Origin: Verrucosispora sp. NA02020 | GTDB lineage: Bacteria > Actinomycetota > Actinomycetes > Mycobacteriales > Micromonosporaceae | DNA length: 64,000 bases | Direction of reading: 5' to 3' | NCBI RefSeq assembly: GCF_013364215.1 | Contig: NZ_CP054923.1 | Coordinates: forward strand, 3,038,001-3,102,000 | Part shown: positions 1-7,560 of the stretch, one piece after another | How the letters are laid out: every line of letters starts with the position of its first letter | Numbering within the stretch: the stretch's first letter is position 1 | Position numbers and translations under genes: made by a program | The notes under the pieces: model-generated | What the model was told of the DNA's origin: nothing | Database searches by the model: none | What the model saw: only the letters and a program-made list of their open reading frames with translations

Positions 1-1
1 C

Positions 2-253
2 CGCGAGGGCAGCGTCACCGAACTGACCCGTACCCTGCCCGCGGTCATCCGCTTCACCCTGCCCACGGCGGTGCCGGCGCTGCCGCTGGCGGCGGTCGTC
101 GACGCCGACGGCACGGTCGTGGTCGAGACCTTCGCCCTGCAGAAGGACCTGCACGTGCTGCTGCGGTGGGCCGAGGAACACGCCGTGGAGCTGCGGGACC
201 TCACGGCCGGGCCGACCCGGCTCGACGACGTGTTCCGCGCCCTCGGTAGCTGA
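2..253 (+). CDS. ABC transporter ATP-binding protein, C-terminal end (5' end outside window)
   Basis: Only the last 83 codons lie in the window, so the start and all nucleotide-binding motifs are missing. The end reads TRLDDVFRALGS, which matches the usual tail of DrrA-type drug-efflux ATPases, where a small C-terminal domain follows the ABC core. The stop lies 25 bases before an ABC-2 membrane protein gene on the same strand, so the two very likely make one efflux transporter. The substrate cannot be read from this fragment. Confidence 0.75.
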   Translation, partial: REGSVTELTRTLPAVIRFTLPTAVPALPLAAVVDADGTVVVETFALQKDLHVLLRWAEEHAVELRDLTAGPTRLDDVFRALGS

Positions 254-278
254 TCCCCCCTTCGACAGGAGTGTCACC

Positions 279-998
279 ATGTTGGCCATCGCGTCCAGCG
301 AGCTGATCCAGATCTTCCGCAACCGGCTGGTCCTGATCACCAGCCTCGTCGTCCCGGTCGCGGTCTGCGTGTTCTTCGTCCGCCAGCACGAGACCTTCGC
401 CGCCATCGGCAGCCTCGGCTACATCGCGGCGATCGTCATGTTCACCGTGGCCGCGTTCGGGCTCTACGCCACCGCCGTCACCACCCTGGCCTCGCGGCGG
501 CAGAACCTGTTCCTCAAGCGGTTGCGCTCCACCGCCGAGAGCGACGCCGGCATCCTCGCCGGTCTGTTGCTGCCCGTCGTCGTCCTCGCCGTGCTCCAGG
601 TGACCGCGATCCTGATCGCCCTGGCCGTCGTCGCCGGTCAGCCCTCCGACGTCCTGCTGCTCGGGGTGGCGACCATCGCCACCCTCGCCATGATGGTCGG
701 CCTGGCGCTGGCGACCGCAGGACTGACGAACTCCCCCGAGCACGCCCAGGTCACCACGCTTCCCGTCACCCTCGGCGTGATCGCCGTGGCAAGCTGGGTG
801 GGCATCACCGGCACGGCGGACCTCGCCTGGCTCAAGCGGCTGCTGCCCGGCGGCGCGGCCACCGAGCTGACCGTGAACGCGTGGAACGGCGGCGTCGCCG
901 TGGCCGACTCGCTGCTCCTGCTGGCGCCCACACTGGGCTGGGTCGCCGTCGCCGTCGCCCTCGCCACCCGACTCTTCCGCTGGGAGCCCCGCCGATGA
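279..998 (+). CDS. ABC-2 type transporter permease
   Basis: This is a 239-aa integral membrane protein with six hydrophobic stretches, at roughly residues 16-34, 43-66, 91-119, 125-148, 159-176 and 208-231. That is the six-helix layout of ABC-2 (DrrB-like) permeases. An AGGAG sequence lies eight bases before the ATG. It follows the ATPase gene directly, and its TGA overlaps the ATG of the next gene (ATGA), so the three are probably co-transcribed. The likely role is the membrane half of an efflux pump. The substrate is unknown. Confidence 0.8.
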   Translation: MLAIASSELIQIFRNRLVLITSLVVPVAVCVFFVRQHETFAAIGSLGYIAAIVMFTVAAFGLYATAVTTLASRRQNLFLKRLRSTAESDAGILAGLLLPVVVLAVLQVTAILIALAVVAGQPSDVLLLGVATIATLAMMVGLALATAGLTNSPEHAQVTTLPVTLGVIAVASWVGITGTADLAWLKRLLPGGAATELTVNAWNGGVAVADSLLLLAPTLGWVAVAVALATRLFRWEPRR

Positions 999-1681
999 CC
1001 ATCGACTCGTGGAAGCCCTCGGACCCGCCGACCCTGACCGAGGATCTTCTCCTGCTCCTGTTCCAGCCCCGGTCCGGCACCATCGCCGGCGAGAACACCC
1101 TCTTCTACGTCCTCGCCGGAGCCGTCCTCGCCGACCTCGCGCTCAACGGCCAGCTGGCCACCACGGCGAAGGGTCGGATCAGCAGCGTCGCGGAGCACGT
1201 ACCCTCCGACGACGTCCTGAGGGCGACCTGGGACTACCTCGCGGACAAGCCGCGCAGTGCGCAGACCGTCCTGGCGGCGATGGGACCCGGCCTGCGGCAG
1301 CCGGTGCTGGACAGGCTCGTCCGGCGTGGCGACATCCGTCAGGAGGAGCGCAAGGTGCTCGGACTGTTCCGCTCCACAGCCCTGCGGGACGGCGGCACCG
1401 ACCGGCGCGCACGCCTGCTGGACGACGTCCGGCAGGTCCTCGTGGAGGGTGCGGAGCCGTCGGCCCGGATCGCCGCGCTCGCGGCGCTGCTCTCTGCCAG
1501 TGGAACGCTTCCCCAGTTCGATCGCGAGATCCCGTGGACGTCGCCGGTGATCACCCGGGCGAAGGAGCTCGAACAGGGGGACTGGGGCGCCACCGCCGCA
1601 GCGGAGGCCGTGACCCGCACCGTGACGGCCACCGTCGTCAACAGCACCGTCGCGGCCATCACCGTGCTCCCCCGAAGCTGA
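995..1681 (+). CDS. GPP34 (GOLPH3)-like family protein
   Basis: The 228-aa product begins with the TLTEDLLLLLF stretch typical of the GPP34 family, followed by the all-helical core with LADLALNGQL. In eukaryotes GOLPH3 binds phosphatidylinositol-4-phosphate. Actinobacterial members are soluble proteins of unknown role, often scattered near secondary-metabolism genes. The ATG at 995 overlaps the permease stop, which fixes the start. The 3' end overlaps the convergent CoaD-like gene by 23 bases. No catalytic residues are visible. Confidence 0.75.
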   Translation: MTIDSWKPSDPPTLTEDLLLLLFQPRSGTIAGENTLFYVLAGAVLADLALNGQLATTAKGRISSVAEHVPSDDVLRATWDYLADKPRSAQTVLAAMGPGLRQPVLDRLVRRGDIRQEERKVLGLFRSTALRDGGTDRRARLLDDVRQVLVEGAEPSARIAALAALLSASGTLPQFDREIPWTSPVITRAKELEQGDWGATAAAEAVTRTVTATVVNSTVAAITVLPRS

Positions 1682-2117
1682 GGCCGCCGAGCGTGCGCAG
1701 CGCGGTCGAGGAGACTGCGGCGAGGTCGGGCTGGGCGGGCAGGAACACGGTGGGTACGCCCAACGACTGGTTCATCGCCGCGAGTCGGCACTCGGCCTGC
1801 AGGTCGCTGGTGTTGCGTACGCCCCGAACGATCGCCCCGATCCCGTGGTCACGGCAGTACGTGGAGGTGAGGCCGCGCCAGGCCGCCACGGTCACGGAGG
1901 TCCACTCGACCGGCAGTGCGGCCCGTACGGCGGCGGCGCGCTGCCCCTCGTCGGTGTCGGGATGTTTGACGCTGTTGACGGCGACGAGCACGACCACCTC
2001 GTCGAAAAGGTCACGTGCCCGGCTCACCACGTTCAGGTGCCCCGGGGTGAAGGGATCGAAGCTGCCGGGATAGAGGGCTCGCACGCGTACACGGACGGTC
2101 GACGGCGCGGTCGTCAC
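1659..2117 (-). CDS. Pantetheine-phosphate adenylyltransferase (CoaD)-like protein, probable paralogue
   Basis: The family transfers AMP from ATP to 4'-phosphopantetheine in coenzyme A synthesis. The 152-aa protein carries the family marks: YPGSFDPFTPGH near residues 16-27 (the TxGH nucleotide-binding motif), IVRGVRNTSDLQAE, MNQSL, and a C-terminal SSTALR resembling the ISSTxxR motif. Length is close to the usual 155-165 aa. The housekeeping coaD of actinobacteria normally sits elsewhere, beside RNA-modification and rpmF-type genes, so I infer a second copy or an enzyme with a related substrate. Its start overlaps the stop of the upstream DUF6817 gene (ATGA), so the two form an operon. Confidence 0.8.
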   Translation of the reverse strand: MTTAPSTVRVRVRALYPGSFDPFTPGHLNVVSRARDLFDEVVVLVAVNSVKHPDTDEGQRAAAVRAALPVEWTSVTVAAWRGLTSTYCRDHGIGAIVRGVRNTSDLQAECRLAAMNQSLGVPTVFLPAQPDLAAVSSTALRTLGGLSFGGAR

Positions 2118-2647
2118 GGACGCAGGACCCGCTGTACGTCGCTGATGACCGGCGCCGAGGCGAGAGGCGCCCAGGAGGCGAACAGGTCCCGGAAATAGGA
2201 GCCGTACCTGTCCGCCACCGCAGGATCGCGCTCGATGACGTCCAGTTCGTTCACGATGGTGAGATCCACCAGCGCCCGGAGTCGCGCCGCGTCCGGCACC
2301 AGCATCCGCCCGGTGAACCGGTCGAACACCTGGCCCGTCTCTGCCAGCTTCCGCCAGGTGCGCTTGCGGTCGCAGGCGCCGTACAGGTAGACGATCTCCT
2401 CGGCATCGGCACCGACGAGGTCACGCAGCACCGGGCGATCGGCCAGATCGAGCAGAGTGAGGTCGAACCCGTCGGTGCCGTAGACGGCATGGGTGAGGCC
2501 GGCGGTTGCCACGTCACTGCCGCAGCCGAGGGCGTCGAGTCGTTCACCCACTCGGCACAGGTGGGCGTACAGGGTGCCGCCGGGATGAGCGATCCGCTCC
2601 GCTCCGCGCTCACGGAGCCACTCCCGCATGCCGCCGTCGGTGCGCAT
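2114..2647 (-). CDS. DUF6817 (HD-like fold) protein
   Basis: The 177-aa protein contains AHPGGTLYAHLCRV near the N-terminus and THAVYGTDGF in the middle, the conserved His clusters that I associate with DUF6817, a family resembling HD-type metal-binding helical domains. Biochemical function is not established. The ATG at 2647 gives a product starting at the domain boundary and lacks a clear ribosome-binding site. The reading frame continues upstream into a sequence that looks like a decayed ATP-grasp gene, so this gene may have been brought next to it by a deletion. It is translationally coupled to the CoaD-like gene. Confidence 0.65.
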   Translation of the reverse strand: MRTDGGMREWLRERGAERIAHPGGTLYAHLCRVGERLDALGCGSDVATAGLTHAVYGTDGFDLTLLDLADRPVLRDLVGADAEEIVYLYGACDRKRTWRKLAETGQVFDRFTGRMLVPDAARLRALVDLTIVNELDVIERDPAVADRYGSYFRDLFASWAPLASAPVISDVQRVLRP

Positions 2648-3025
2648 GGCCCAACCGTAGATGCCGGCTGTCGAATCCGTCGGGCGACCGCGCGGCGCGC
2701 GTCCCCGCCTCGGGCCAACGCGTCGTGGTCGACCACCGCCACCGTGAATCCGAGGGCACGTGCCGCCTGCGCCTCCGCCGCGAAGTGGTCGTCGGGTTGG
2801 CGTGGGCGCATCGGATTCGCGGGGACCATCAGGATCACGGACACATCTTGCCGTGCGGGCTCCGGTTGCCCCGATCCGTCGCCCGGATGGCGGTCCTACA
2901 GGGTTCGTTGCGGTTTCCCGCAGGCATTCGGTGTGAACGGCGCAAAGCGCCAGCGGCCCATTGAGACACCAGAACATCCGGTCGACCATCGCCGCAGTTG
3001 TCCTCGACGCACCGAAGGGAACCGC
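2648..3025. other. Intergenic stretch with the ATP-grasp remnant
   Basis: Apart from the remnant at 2655-2844, the stretch up to the secreted-protein gene at 3026 holds no open frame that looks coded. I see no convincing -35/-10 pair. GAAGGGA at 3013-3019 serves as the ribosome-binding site of the 3026 gene. Confidence 0.5.
2655..2844 (-). pseudogene. Remnant of an ATP-grasp type gene, frameshifted and truncated
   Basis: Reading the minus strand from 2844 gives MSVILMVPANPMRPRQPDDH, followed by FAAEAQAARALGFTVAVVDH. This looks like the N-terminus of ATP-grasp family proteins that begin by parsing 'N-P-x-x-P-R-x-P-D'. Around 2674 the match seems to move to another frame, which reads STAGIYGWA and recalls the YRGWM stretch that follows in such proteins. 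After that the frame enters the DUF6817 gene. I infer one frameshift plus loss of the remaining ATP-grasp body. The family assignment comes from memory of related sequences and is tentative. Confidence 0.4.
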
Positions 3026-3688
3026 ATGTTCACAGAGCGCAGGGCTCGGCGGGCCGGCCTGATGGCGGCGACGGTGATGAGCCTCGTACTCGGCGTCGCG
3101 ATCCAACCCGTAGGAGCCGCCACGGCAGACGTCGGCACGACACCTACCGCCCAGTTGGGTAAGGGGACGGTCGTTGCAAGGACCGTCTTCACGACGAGTA
3201 CGGGCGAGGAGTATGTCGCCGAGCAGTCGGTGTCCGTCGTCGCCGCCTCGTCGGCGGCCTCGACCACACAGGGGTGTCCAGCACCACCACCGGACTCGAC
3301 GACGTCCGCTCAGACGGTCGGACTGTTCTGCGTACCCAAGGTCCAGTGTCGGACGCTGGACAGCACCTACCGGATCTATGTCATCCCGACCTACGTCGAC
3401 CTGGTTCGCTGGCGGATGCGGTACACCTGGTGCTGGGAGGGTTCGATGGTTACCAGCGTGACTCCCACCCCGACTACGCCTGACATCCTCAGCGGAACGA
3501 TCCGCGTGTCCGGCGGCATCTCCCGCACCCAGGGAAGCCTCCCGGCGCGTGGTGGTGTCGATGTCTACACCGAGGGGCTGCAGTTCGACGTGATCGCGTT
3601 CGGTCTGCCGATCAAGGCGTTCAACCCAAAGATCCGCTTCTACCTCACCAGCGTCGGCAACGCCTACAACCTGTCAGTTCTCGCCTGA
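3026..3688 (+). CDS. Secreted protein of unknown function
   Basis: The 220-aa protein starts with a clear Sec signal peptide: a basic RRARRAG segment, then MAATVMSLVLGVAI, and an A-x-A type cleavage region near VGAATA at about residue 33. The mature part has five cysteines (GCP, LFC, VQC, TWCW) and a run of Trp and Arg residues in the middle. That suggests a disulfide-stabilised extracellular beta-rich domain, but I recognise no family. The start is set by GAAGGGA seven bases before the ATG. A hairpin terminator follows. The next gene is a LuxR-type regulator, then a second secreted protein, so the three may form a small module. Confidence 0.7.
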   Translation: MFTERRARRAGLMAATVMSLVLGVAIQPVGAATADVGTTPTAQLGKGTVVARTVFTTSTGEEYVAEQSVSVVAASSAASTTQGCPAPPPDSTTSAQTVGLFCVPKVQCRTLDSTYRIYVIPTYVDLVRWRMRYTWCWEGSMVTSVTPTPTTPDILSGTIRVSGGISRTQGSLPARGGVDVYTEGLQFDVIAFGLPIKAFNPKIRFYLTSVGNAYNLSVLA

Positions 3689-3702
3689 CCGACAACCCGC
3701 AA

Positions 3703-3733
3703 CGGCAGGCCGTGACATCGTCGCGGCCTGCCG
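3703..3733 (+). terminator. Hairpin terminator after the secreted-protein gene
   Basis: A perfect 10-bp inverted repeat (CGGCAGGCCG at 3703-3712 and its complement at 3724-3733) with an 11-base loop begins 15 bases after the stop codon. There is no T-run, as is common for actinobacterial terminators. Confidence 0.6.
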
Positions 3734-3910
3734 CCAGCGCCCGGTGCACAGGTCCGTTGGGCAGACAGTGCGGTGTGCGCCGACTGAGCAATGGCGCATG
3801 CGCGCCGCCTCGCACGATTGCGGGATTACGCATTCGTCGGCACCGAAATGGTCACGGGACTCCGGACGCGCCGCTCGGCTGCTTGGATGGAGTCCGAAGT
3901 GGGAGGCTCG

Positions 3911-4945
3911 ATGCACGGACCCTCGAAGCGGGTCGCCTTCGGCGATGCGATCCCATCCATCGTCCGTTGGGGACACTCGCCGGATTCGGACCTCGTCTAC
4001 CGCGCTCTGCTCATGCTGGGACCACGTCCAGCTCGGGATATCGGCCGGACGCTGGGCCTGTCGCCAGGCAGGCTCTCGGCTGCCCTGGACGAACTGGTGG
4101 CGGTCGGCGCCGTGCTCCTCGGAGTCGCGCCAGGACGAGACGAGCAGGTCTGGTCCGCCCGCTCACCGGCAACCGTGCTGGAGTCTCTGCGGAGCAAACA
4201 CGCTCAGGACAGTGCCGTGCGGTCGGCGGTCGGTCTACCGCCCCCCGTGGCGACGGTGACGTACGCGCGCGAACACCTCGGTGACGGCCTGATTCACCTG
4301 CCGAGCCGGGCTGCAGCCCGGCGACGGCTGGCCGACCTCGCGCGAACGACTCGCCACGAACACCTGGCGATGAACACGGAGATGAGCTTCGACCCAACGT
4401 CGGCCCGATCCGCCGTGCCGGTCGACCGGGCACTACTCGACCGTGGCGTCACGATGCGGGTACTCGGCCGGCAGAGCACCGACGAGCGCGATCCGCTCCT
4501 CGGGCACGGACGCCGTCCCGACGAGCCGGGCCCTGACTACCGGCAGGCGCCGTGCGTACCGATGAAGCTGATCGTCATCGACCGCCGGGTTGCGTTGTTC
4601 CCGGTCTCTCCGCACAACTTCGACCGGGGATACCTGGAGGTCAGTCAAGCGGCCGTGGTATCCGCGCTGGTGAACCTCTTCGATCGTGAGTGGGACAGCG
4701 CCCGTCCACCGCGGAGTTTCAATATGCCCACGATCATTCTCGACGACCGGGAGCGGGCGCTGATCGCCCTACTCGCGCAAGGCCACACCGACGTATCCGC
4801 TGCCCGCGAACTCCAGGTCAGCGCACGCACGGTGAGCAACATCCTGCGTACGCTGATGGACCGGGTCGGCGTCGAGAACCGCTTCCAGCTCGGGCTGGCG
4901 CTCGGGGCGGCTCAGGCCGCCCCGAGCGCTGGAGGTGACCGATGA
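3911..4945 (+). CDS. LuxR-type transcriptional regulator with N-terminal TrmB-like winged helix
   Basis: The 344-aa protein has an N-terminal winged-helix region (VYRALLMLGPRPARDIGRTL, then LSPGRLSAALDELVAVGAVL), a middle domain of about 180 aa, and a C-terminal LuxR/GerE helix-turn-helix (TDVSAARELQVSARTVSNIL). This is the arrangement of the common actinobacterial 'TrmB-HTH plus LuxR-HTH' regulators. I chose the ATG at 3911 because GGGAGG lies five bases before it. An upstream in-frame ATG exists at 3890. The stop overlaps the start of the next secreted-protein gene (ATGA), so regulator and secreted protein are co-expressed. Targets are not visible. Confidence 0.75.
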   Translation: MHGPSKRVAFGDAIPSIVRWGHSPDSDLVYRALLMLGPRPARDIGRTLGLSPGRLSAALDELVAVGAVLLGVAPGRDEQVWSARSPATVLESLRSKHAQDSAVRSAVGLPPPVATVTYAREHLGDGLIHLPSRAAARRRLADLARTTRHEHLAMNTEMSFDPTSARSAVPVDRALLDRGVTMRVLGRQSTDERDPLLGHGRRPDEPGPDYRQAPCVPMKLIVIDRRVALFPVSPHNFDRGYLEVSQAAVVSALVNLFDREWDSARPPRSFNMPTIILDDRERALIALLAQGHTDVSAARELQVSARTVSNILRTLMDRVGVENRFQLGLALGAAQAAPSAGGDR

Positions 4946-5475
4946 TTTCGCTCTTCCGTCGGCTGGTCGGGACCGGCCTCGTCGTCGCGCTGCTGCTGGT
5001 AGCCGCACCGGCCAGCCCAGCGCACGCGTCGCCGACCTTCTGGTCCGCGGTGCCCTGCGCCACCGGGGACATGACCCCGTACGTCGCCGGGCCGTTCGAG
5101 ATCTGGGTTTCCGGCTGGATCGAACCCTGCCCGGAGACGAACCCTCGACACGTCCTCTCCGCCAGTTTCTCGGTCGTGTACTACCCGGTGAGCGGAGCGC
5201 CGTTCCGTGGCCGGCACCTACTGTACGACGGCGCAGGCGTACGCACGGCGTTCGGCGGTCAACTGAACGGCGGCCTTCTCGGTCTCGCCGCCGTCTGTCT
5301 GGCGTTCGACAGCACCGGGCGTCTCGCATGCCTGGCCGTCGAAAGCACGGGCACCGGGTTCGTCTCGGTGCCCATCGGTGTGGACGACTCGCGGGTGGCC
5401 GCGCCCGTCGGCCTCGAGCCCCGAACCGGCAACGGCGGGCCCGGCACCAATCCGACGTGCGGCAACTGCGTCTGA
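4942..5475 (+). CDS. Small secreted protein of unknown function
   Basis: The 177-aa product has a signal peptide (FRRLVGTGLVVALLLVAAPA) with a cleavage site near AHA-S at about residues 28-30. The mature part contains paired cysteines (PCATG, EPC, VCLAF, RLACLA, TCGNC) and ends in a flexible Gly/Pro/Asn-rich tail. No family is recognised. The gene starts inside the stop of the LuxR-type regulator (ATGA) with GGAGGTGA just upstream, so the two are translationally coupled. The coupling suggests that the regulator and this exported protein act in one process. Confidence 0.7.
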   Translation: MISLFRRLVGTGLVVALLLVAAPASPAHASPTFWSAVPCATGDMTPYVAGPFEIWVSGWIEPCPETNPRHVLSASFSVVYYPVSGAPFRGRHLLYDGAGVRTAFGGQLNGGLLGLAAVCLAFDSTGRLACLAVESTGTGFVSVPIGVDDSRVAAPVGLEPRTGNGGPGTNPTCGNCV

Positions 5476-5612
5476 CCGAGTTCGCTACGGACCGGTCAAG
5501 TGGTAGACCGACAGCCACCACATGATTACCTGCCGTCCGGCTCGCCATGATCTTCGGACCGTGATCGGCCGGCCATATCGCCTAGGCTCTGGATGTCCTG
5601 CCGCGCGACGGA

Positions 5613-5642
5613 TTGACGTCGACACCGACACATCGATACGAC
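5613..5642 (+). promoter_or_regulatory. Probable promoter of the ABC exporter operon
   Basis: TTGACG at 5613-5618 and TACGAC at 5637-5642 are separated by 18 bases, a good match to the main actinobacterial sigma-factor consensus. The exporter start is about 40 bases downstream of the -10. Confidence 0.5.
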
Positions 5643-5685
5643 CGTCGATATGATCGGCCGACGATCGACGCCTGCGGAGGTTCGG

Positions 5686-7560
5686 ATGCGGATGGCACGG
5701 TTCTCGGCGGTGTGGCGTGGTGCCCGGTCACGGCTCGACCGCTGGCTGTCCATCGCCCGTCTCCTCCCGCACGCGGGCGTGCCGACGCTGGGCGCGGCCC
5801 TCGCGGTGAACCTCCTGCTCGGTCTGCTGCCGATCGGGTTCATCGTGGCCACGAGCGTGATGGTGCAACGGCTCGCCGAGGCGATCGGTGGCGACGAGCA
5901 GGCGTGGAGCGCGACGGTGCTCGCGTTGGGTCTCGCCGCGCTGGCCTTCTTCCTCCAGCAGGTGCTCGCACCGGCGCAGACGGCGTTGGGGCATCTGGTG
6001 ACGTGGCGGGTGGATGCCTGGTGCACGCGCCGCCTGATGACGTCGGCGTTGGTGGACGCGCCGATCTCGGCGTTGGAGGACGCGACGGAACTGGATCGGC
6101 TGAGTCGGGCCCGGGAGGCGTTCGGCCGGACCATGCCGACCCCGGGTGACGCCGCCGCCGGTGCGTTGGCGTTGCTGCCCCGGTACGGGCAACTCGTCGG
6201 GGCGGTGGTGGTGCTCTGGGTGGCGTTGTCGCCGTGGGCGGCGGTCGTGGCCGGGGTGACGGCGCTCGTGGTGCGCTTCGGTCAGCGTGGGGCGCTGGGG
6301 CGGTTCGGGACGTTCCTCAAGGGTCTCTTCCCGACGTGGCGGCACGCGTCCTATGTGCGGTCGATGGCGGCGGGCGCGGCGTTCGCCAAGGAGATCCGGG
6401 TGTTCGGTCTGATCGGCTGGGTCCGGGAGCGGCACCGCTCGGAGTACCTGGACTACCTGCGGCAGTTCTGGGCGGGACGGCGGCGGATCAACCTGCGTCC
6501 CTTCCTCGGGTACGCGGCGGTCGGCCTGGTCGGGGCGACGGTCGTCTTCGTGTTGATCGCGCAGGCCGCTGCCGGTGGACGGCTGAGCGTGCTGGAACTG
6601 GGGCTGGCGGTGCAGGCGGCGCTGATCCCGATCCGCTTCGGGGTGCACTTCCCGGAGAGCGACGTGCCGACGCAGTACGGCCTCCAGTCGTACGAGGCGA
6701 TGACCGACTTCGCGCGGTCGGCCCGGTCGCGGGCGGCGTTGGCGGCGCCGGTGGCCGGTGAGTCGGCGGCCGGTCGCCCGGATCGGGAGGTGCGGTTCGA
6801 GCAGGTGCGGTTCCGGTACGCCCCGCAGGGTGCGGAGGTGCTGCGGGGGTTGGATCTGACGTTGCCGGCGGGCCGGTCGACGGCGATCGTCGGGCTCAAC
6901 GGCGCCGGCAAGACCACGTTGGTCAAGTTGTTGACCCGGTTGTACGACCCGGTGGCGGGCCGGATCACGGTGGACGGGCGGGATCTGCGCGAGTTCGACG
7001 TGGCGCAGTGGCAGTCCCGGATCGCGGTGGTGTTCCAGGACTTCGTCCGGCTGGAGCTGAGCGCTTCGGAGAACGTCGACCTGGCGGCGGGTGCCGACCC
7101 CGACGACGAGGCGCCCCTGTGGGCGGCGCTGGACCGGGCGGGGGCACGTGAGGTGGTCGAGGGGCTCGACGCCGGTCTGCGGACGACGCTGTCGAACCGG
7201 TACGCCGGTGGGCAGGACCTCTCCGGTGGGCAGTGGCAGCGGGTGGCGTTGGCCAGGGCGATGCGCAAGGTCGCCGCAGGCGCGTCGATGATCGTGCTCG
7301 ACGAACCCACGAGCCAGCTCGACGTCCGCGCCGAAGTGGACTTCTTCGACCGTTTTCTGGAGATCAGCCGGGGGTTGACGACGGTGGTCATCTCGCACCG
7401 GTTCTCGACGGTCCGTCGGGCCGACCACATCGTGGTGGTGGCCGACGGGGTGGTACGGGAACAGGGCACCCACGAGGAGTTGGTGGCCGCCGGGGGTAGT
7501 TACGCCGAGTTGTTCCGGCTCCAGGCCGACCGGTTCGCCGATGCGGAGGCGGGCCGATGA
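5686..7560 (+). CDS. ABC exporter half-transporter (fused membrane and ATPase domains), subunit 1
   Basis: The 624-aa protein has an N-terminal membrane domain (about residues 30-330) and a C-terminal ATPase with Walker A GLNGAGKTT near residue 404, signature LSGGQ near 511, Walker B MIVLDEPTSQLD near 535 and the H-loop in SHRFSTV. All catalytic positions are intact. I chose the ATG at 5686 because GGAGG lies five bases before it. The TGA overlaps the ATG of a second half-transporter (ATGA), so the two probably work as a heterodimer. Its position at the edge of the biosynthetic region suggests export of the product or a precursor. Confidence 0.9.
   Translation: MRMARFSAVWRGARSRLDRWLSIARLLPHAGVPTLGAALAVNLLLGLLPIGFIVATSVMVQRLAEAIGGDEQAWSATVLALGLAALAFFLQQVLAPAQTALGHLVTWRVDAWCTRRLMTSALVDAPISALEDATELDRLSRAREAFGRTMPTPGDAAAGALALLPRYGQLVGAVVVLWVALSPWAAVVAGVTALVVRFGQRGALGRFGTFLKGLFPTWRHASYVRSMAAGAAFAKEIRVFGLIGWVRERHRSEYLDYLRQFWAGRRRINLRPFLGYAAVGLVGATVVFVLIAQAAAGGRLSVLELGLAVQAALIPIRFGVHFPESDVPTQYGLQSYEAMTDFARSARSRAALAAPVAGESAAGRPDREVRFEQVRFRYAPQGAEVLRGLDLTLPAGRSTAIVGLNGAGKTTLVKLLTRLYDPVAGRITVDGRDLREFDVAQWQSRIAVVFQDFVRLELSASENVDLAAGADPDDEAPLWAALDRAGAREVVEGLDAGLRTTLSNRYAGGQDLSGGQWQRVALARAMRKVAAGASMIVLDEPTSQLDVRAEVDFFDRFLEISRGLTTVVISHRFSTVRRADHIVVVADGVVREQGTHEELVAAGGSYAELFRLQADRFADAEAGR

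Noticed and set aside
3911..4945. Pathway-specific regulator of the 44-kb cluster
   Set aside because: It is coupled to a secreted-protein gene and lies outside the cluster edge. Nothing ties it to the biosynthetic promoters.
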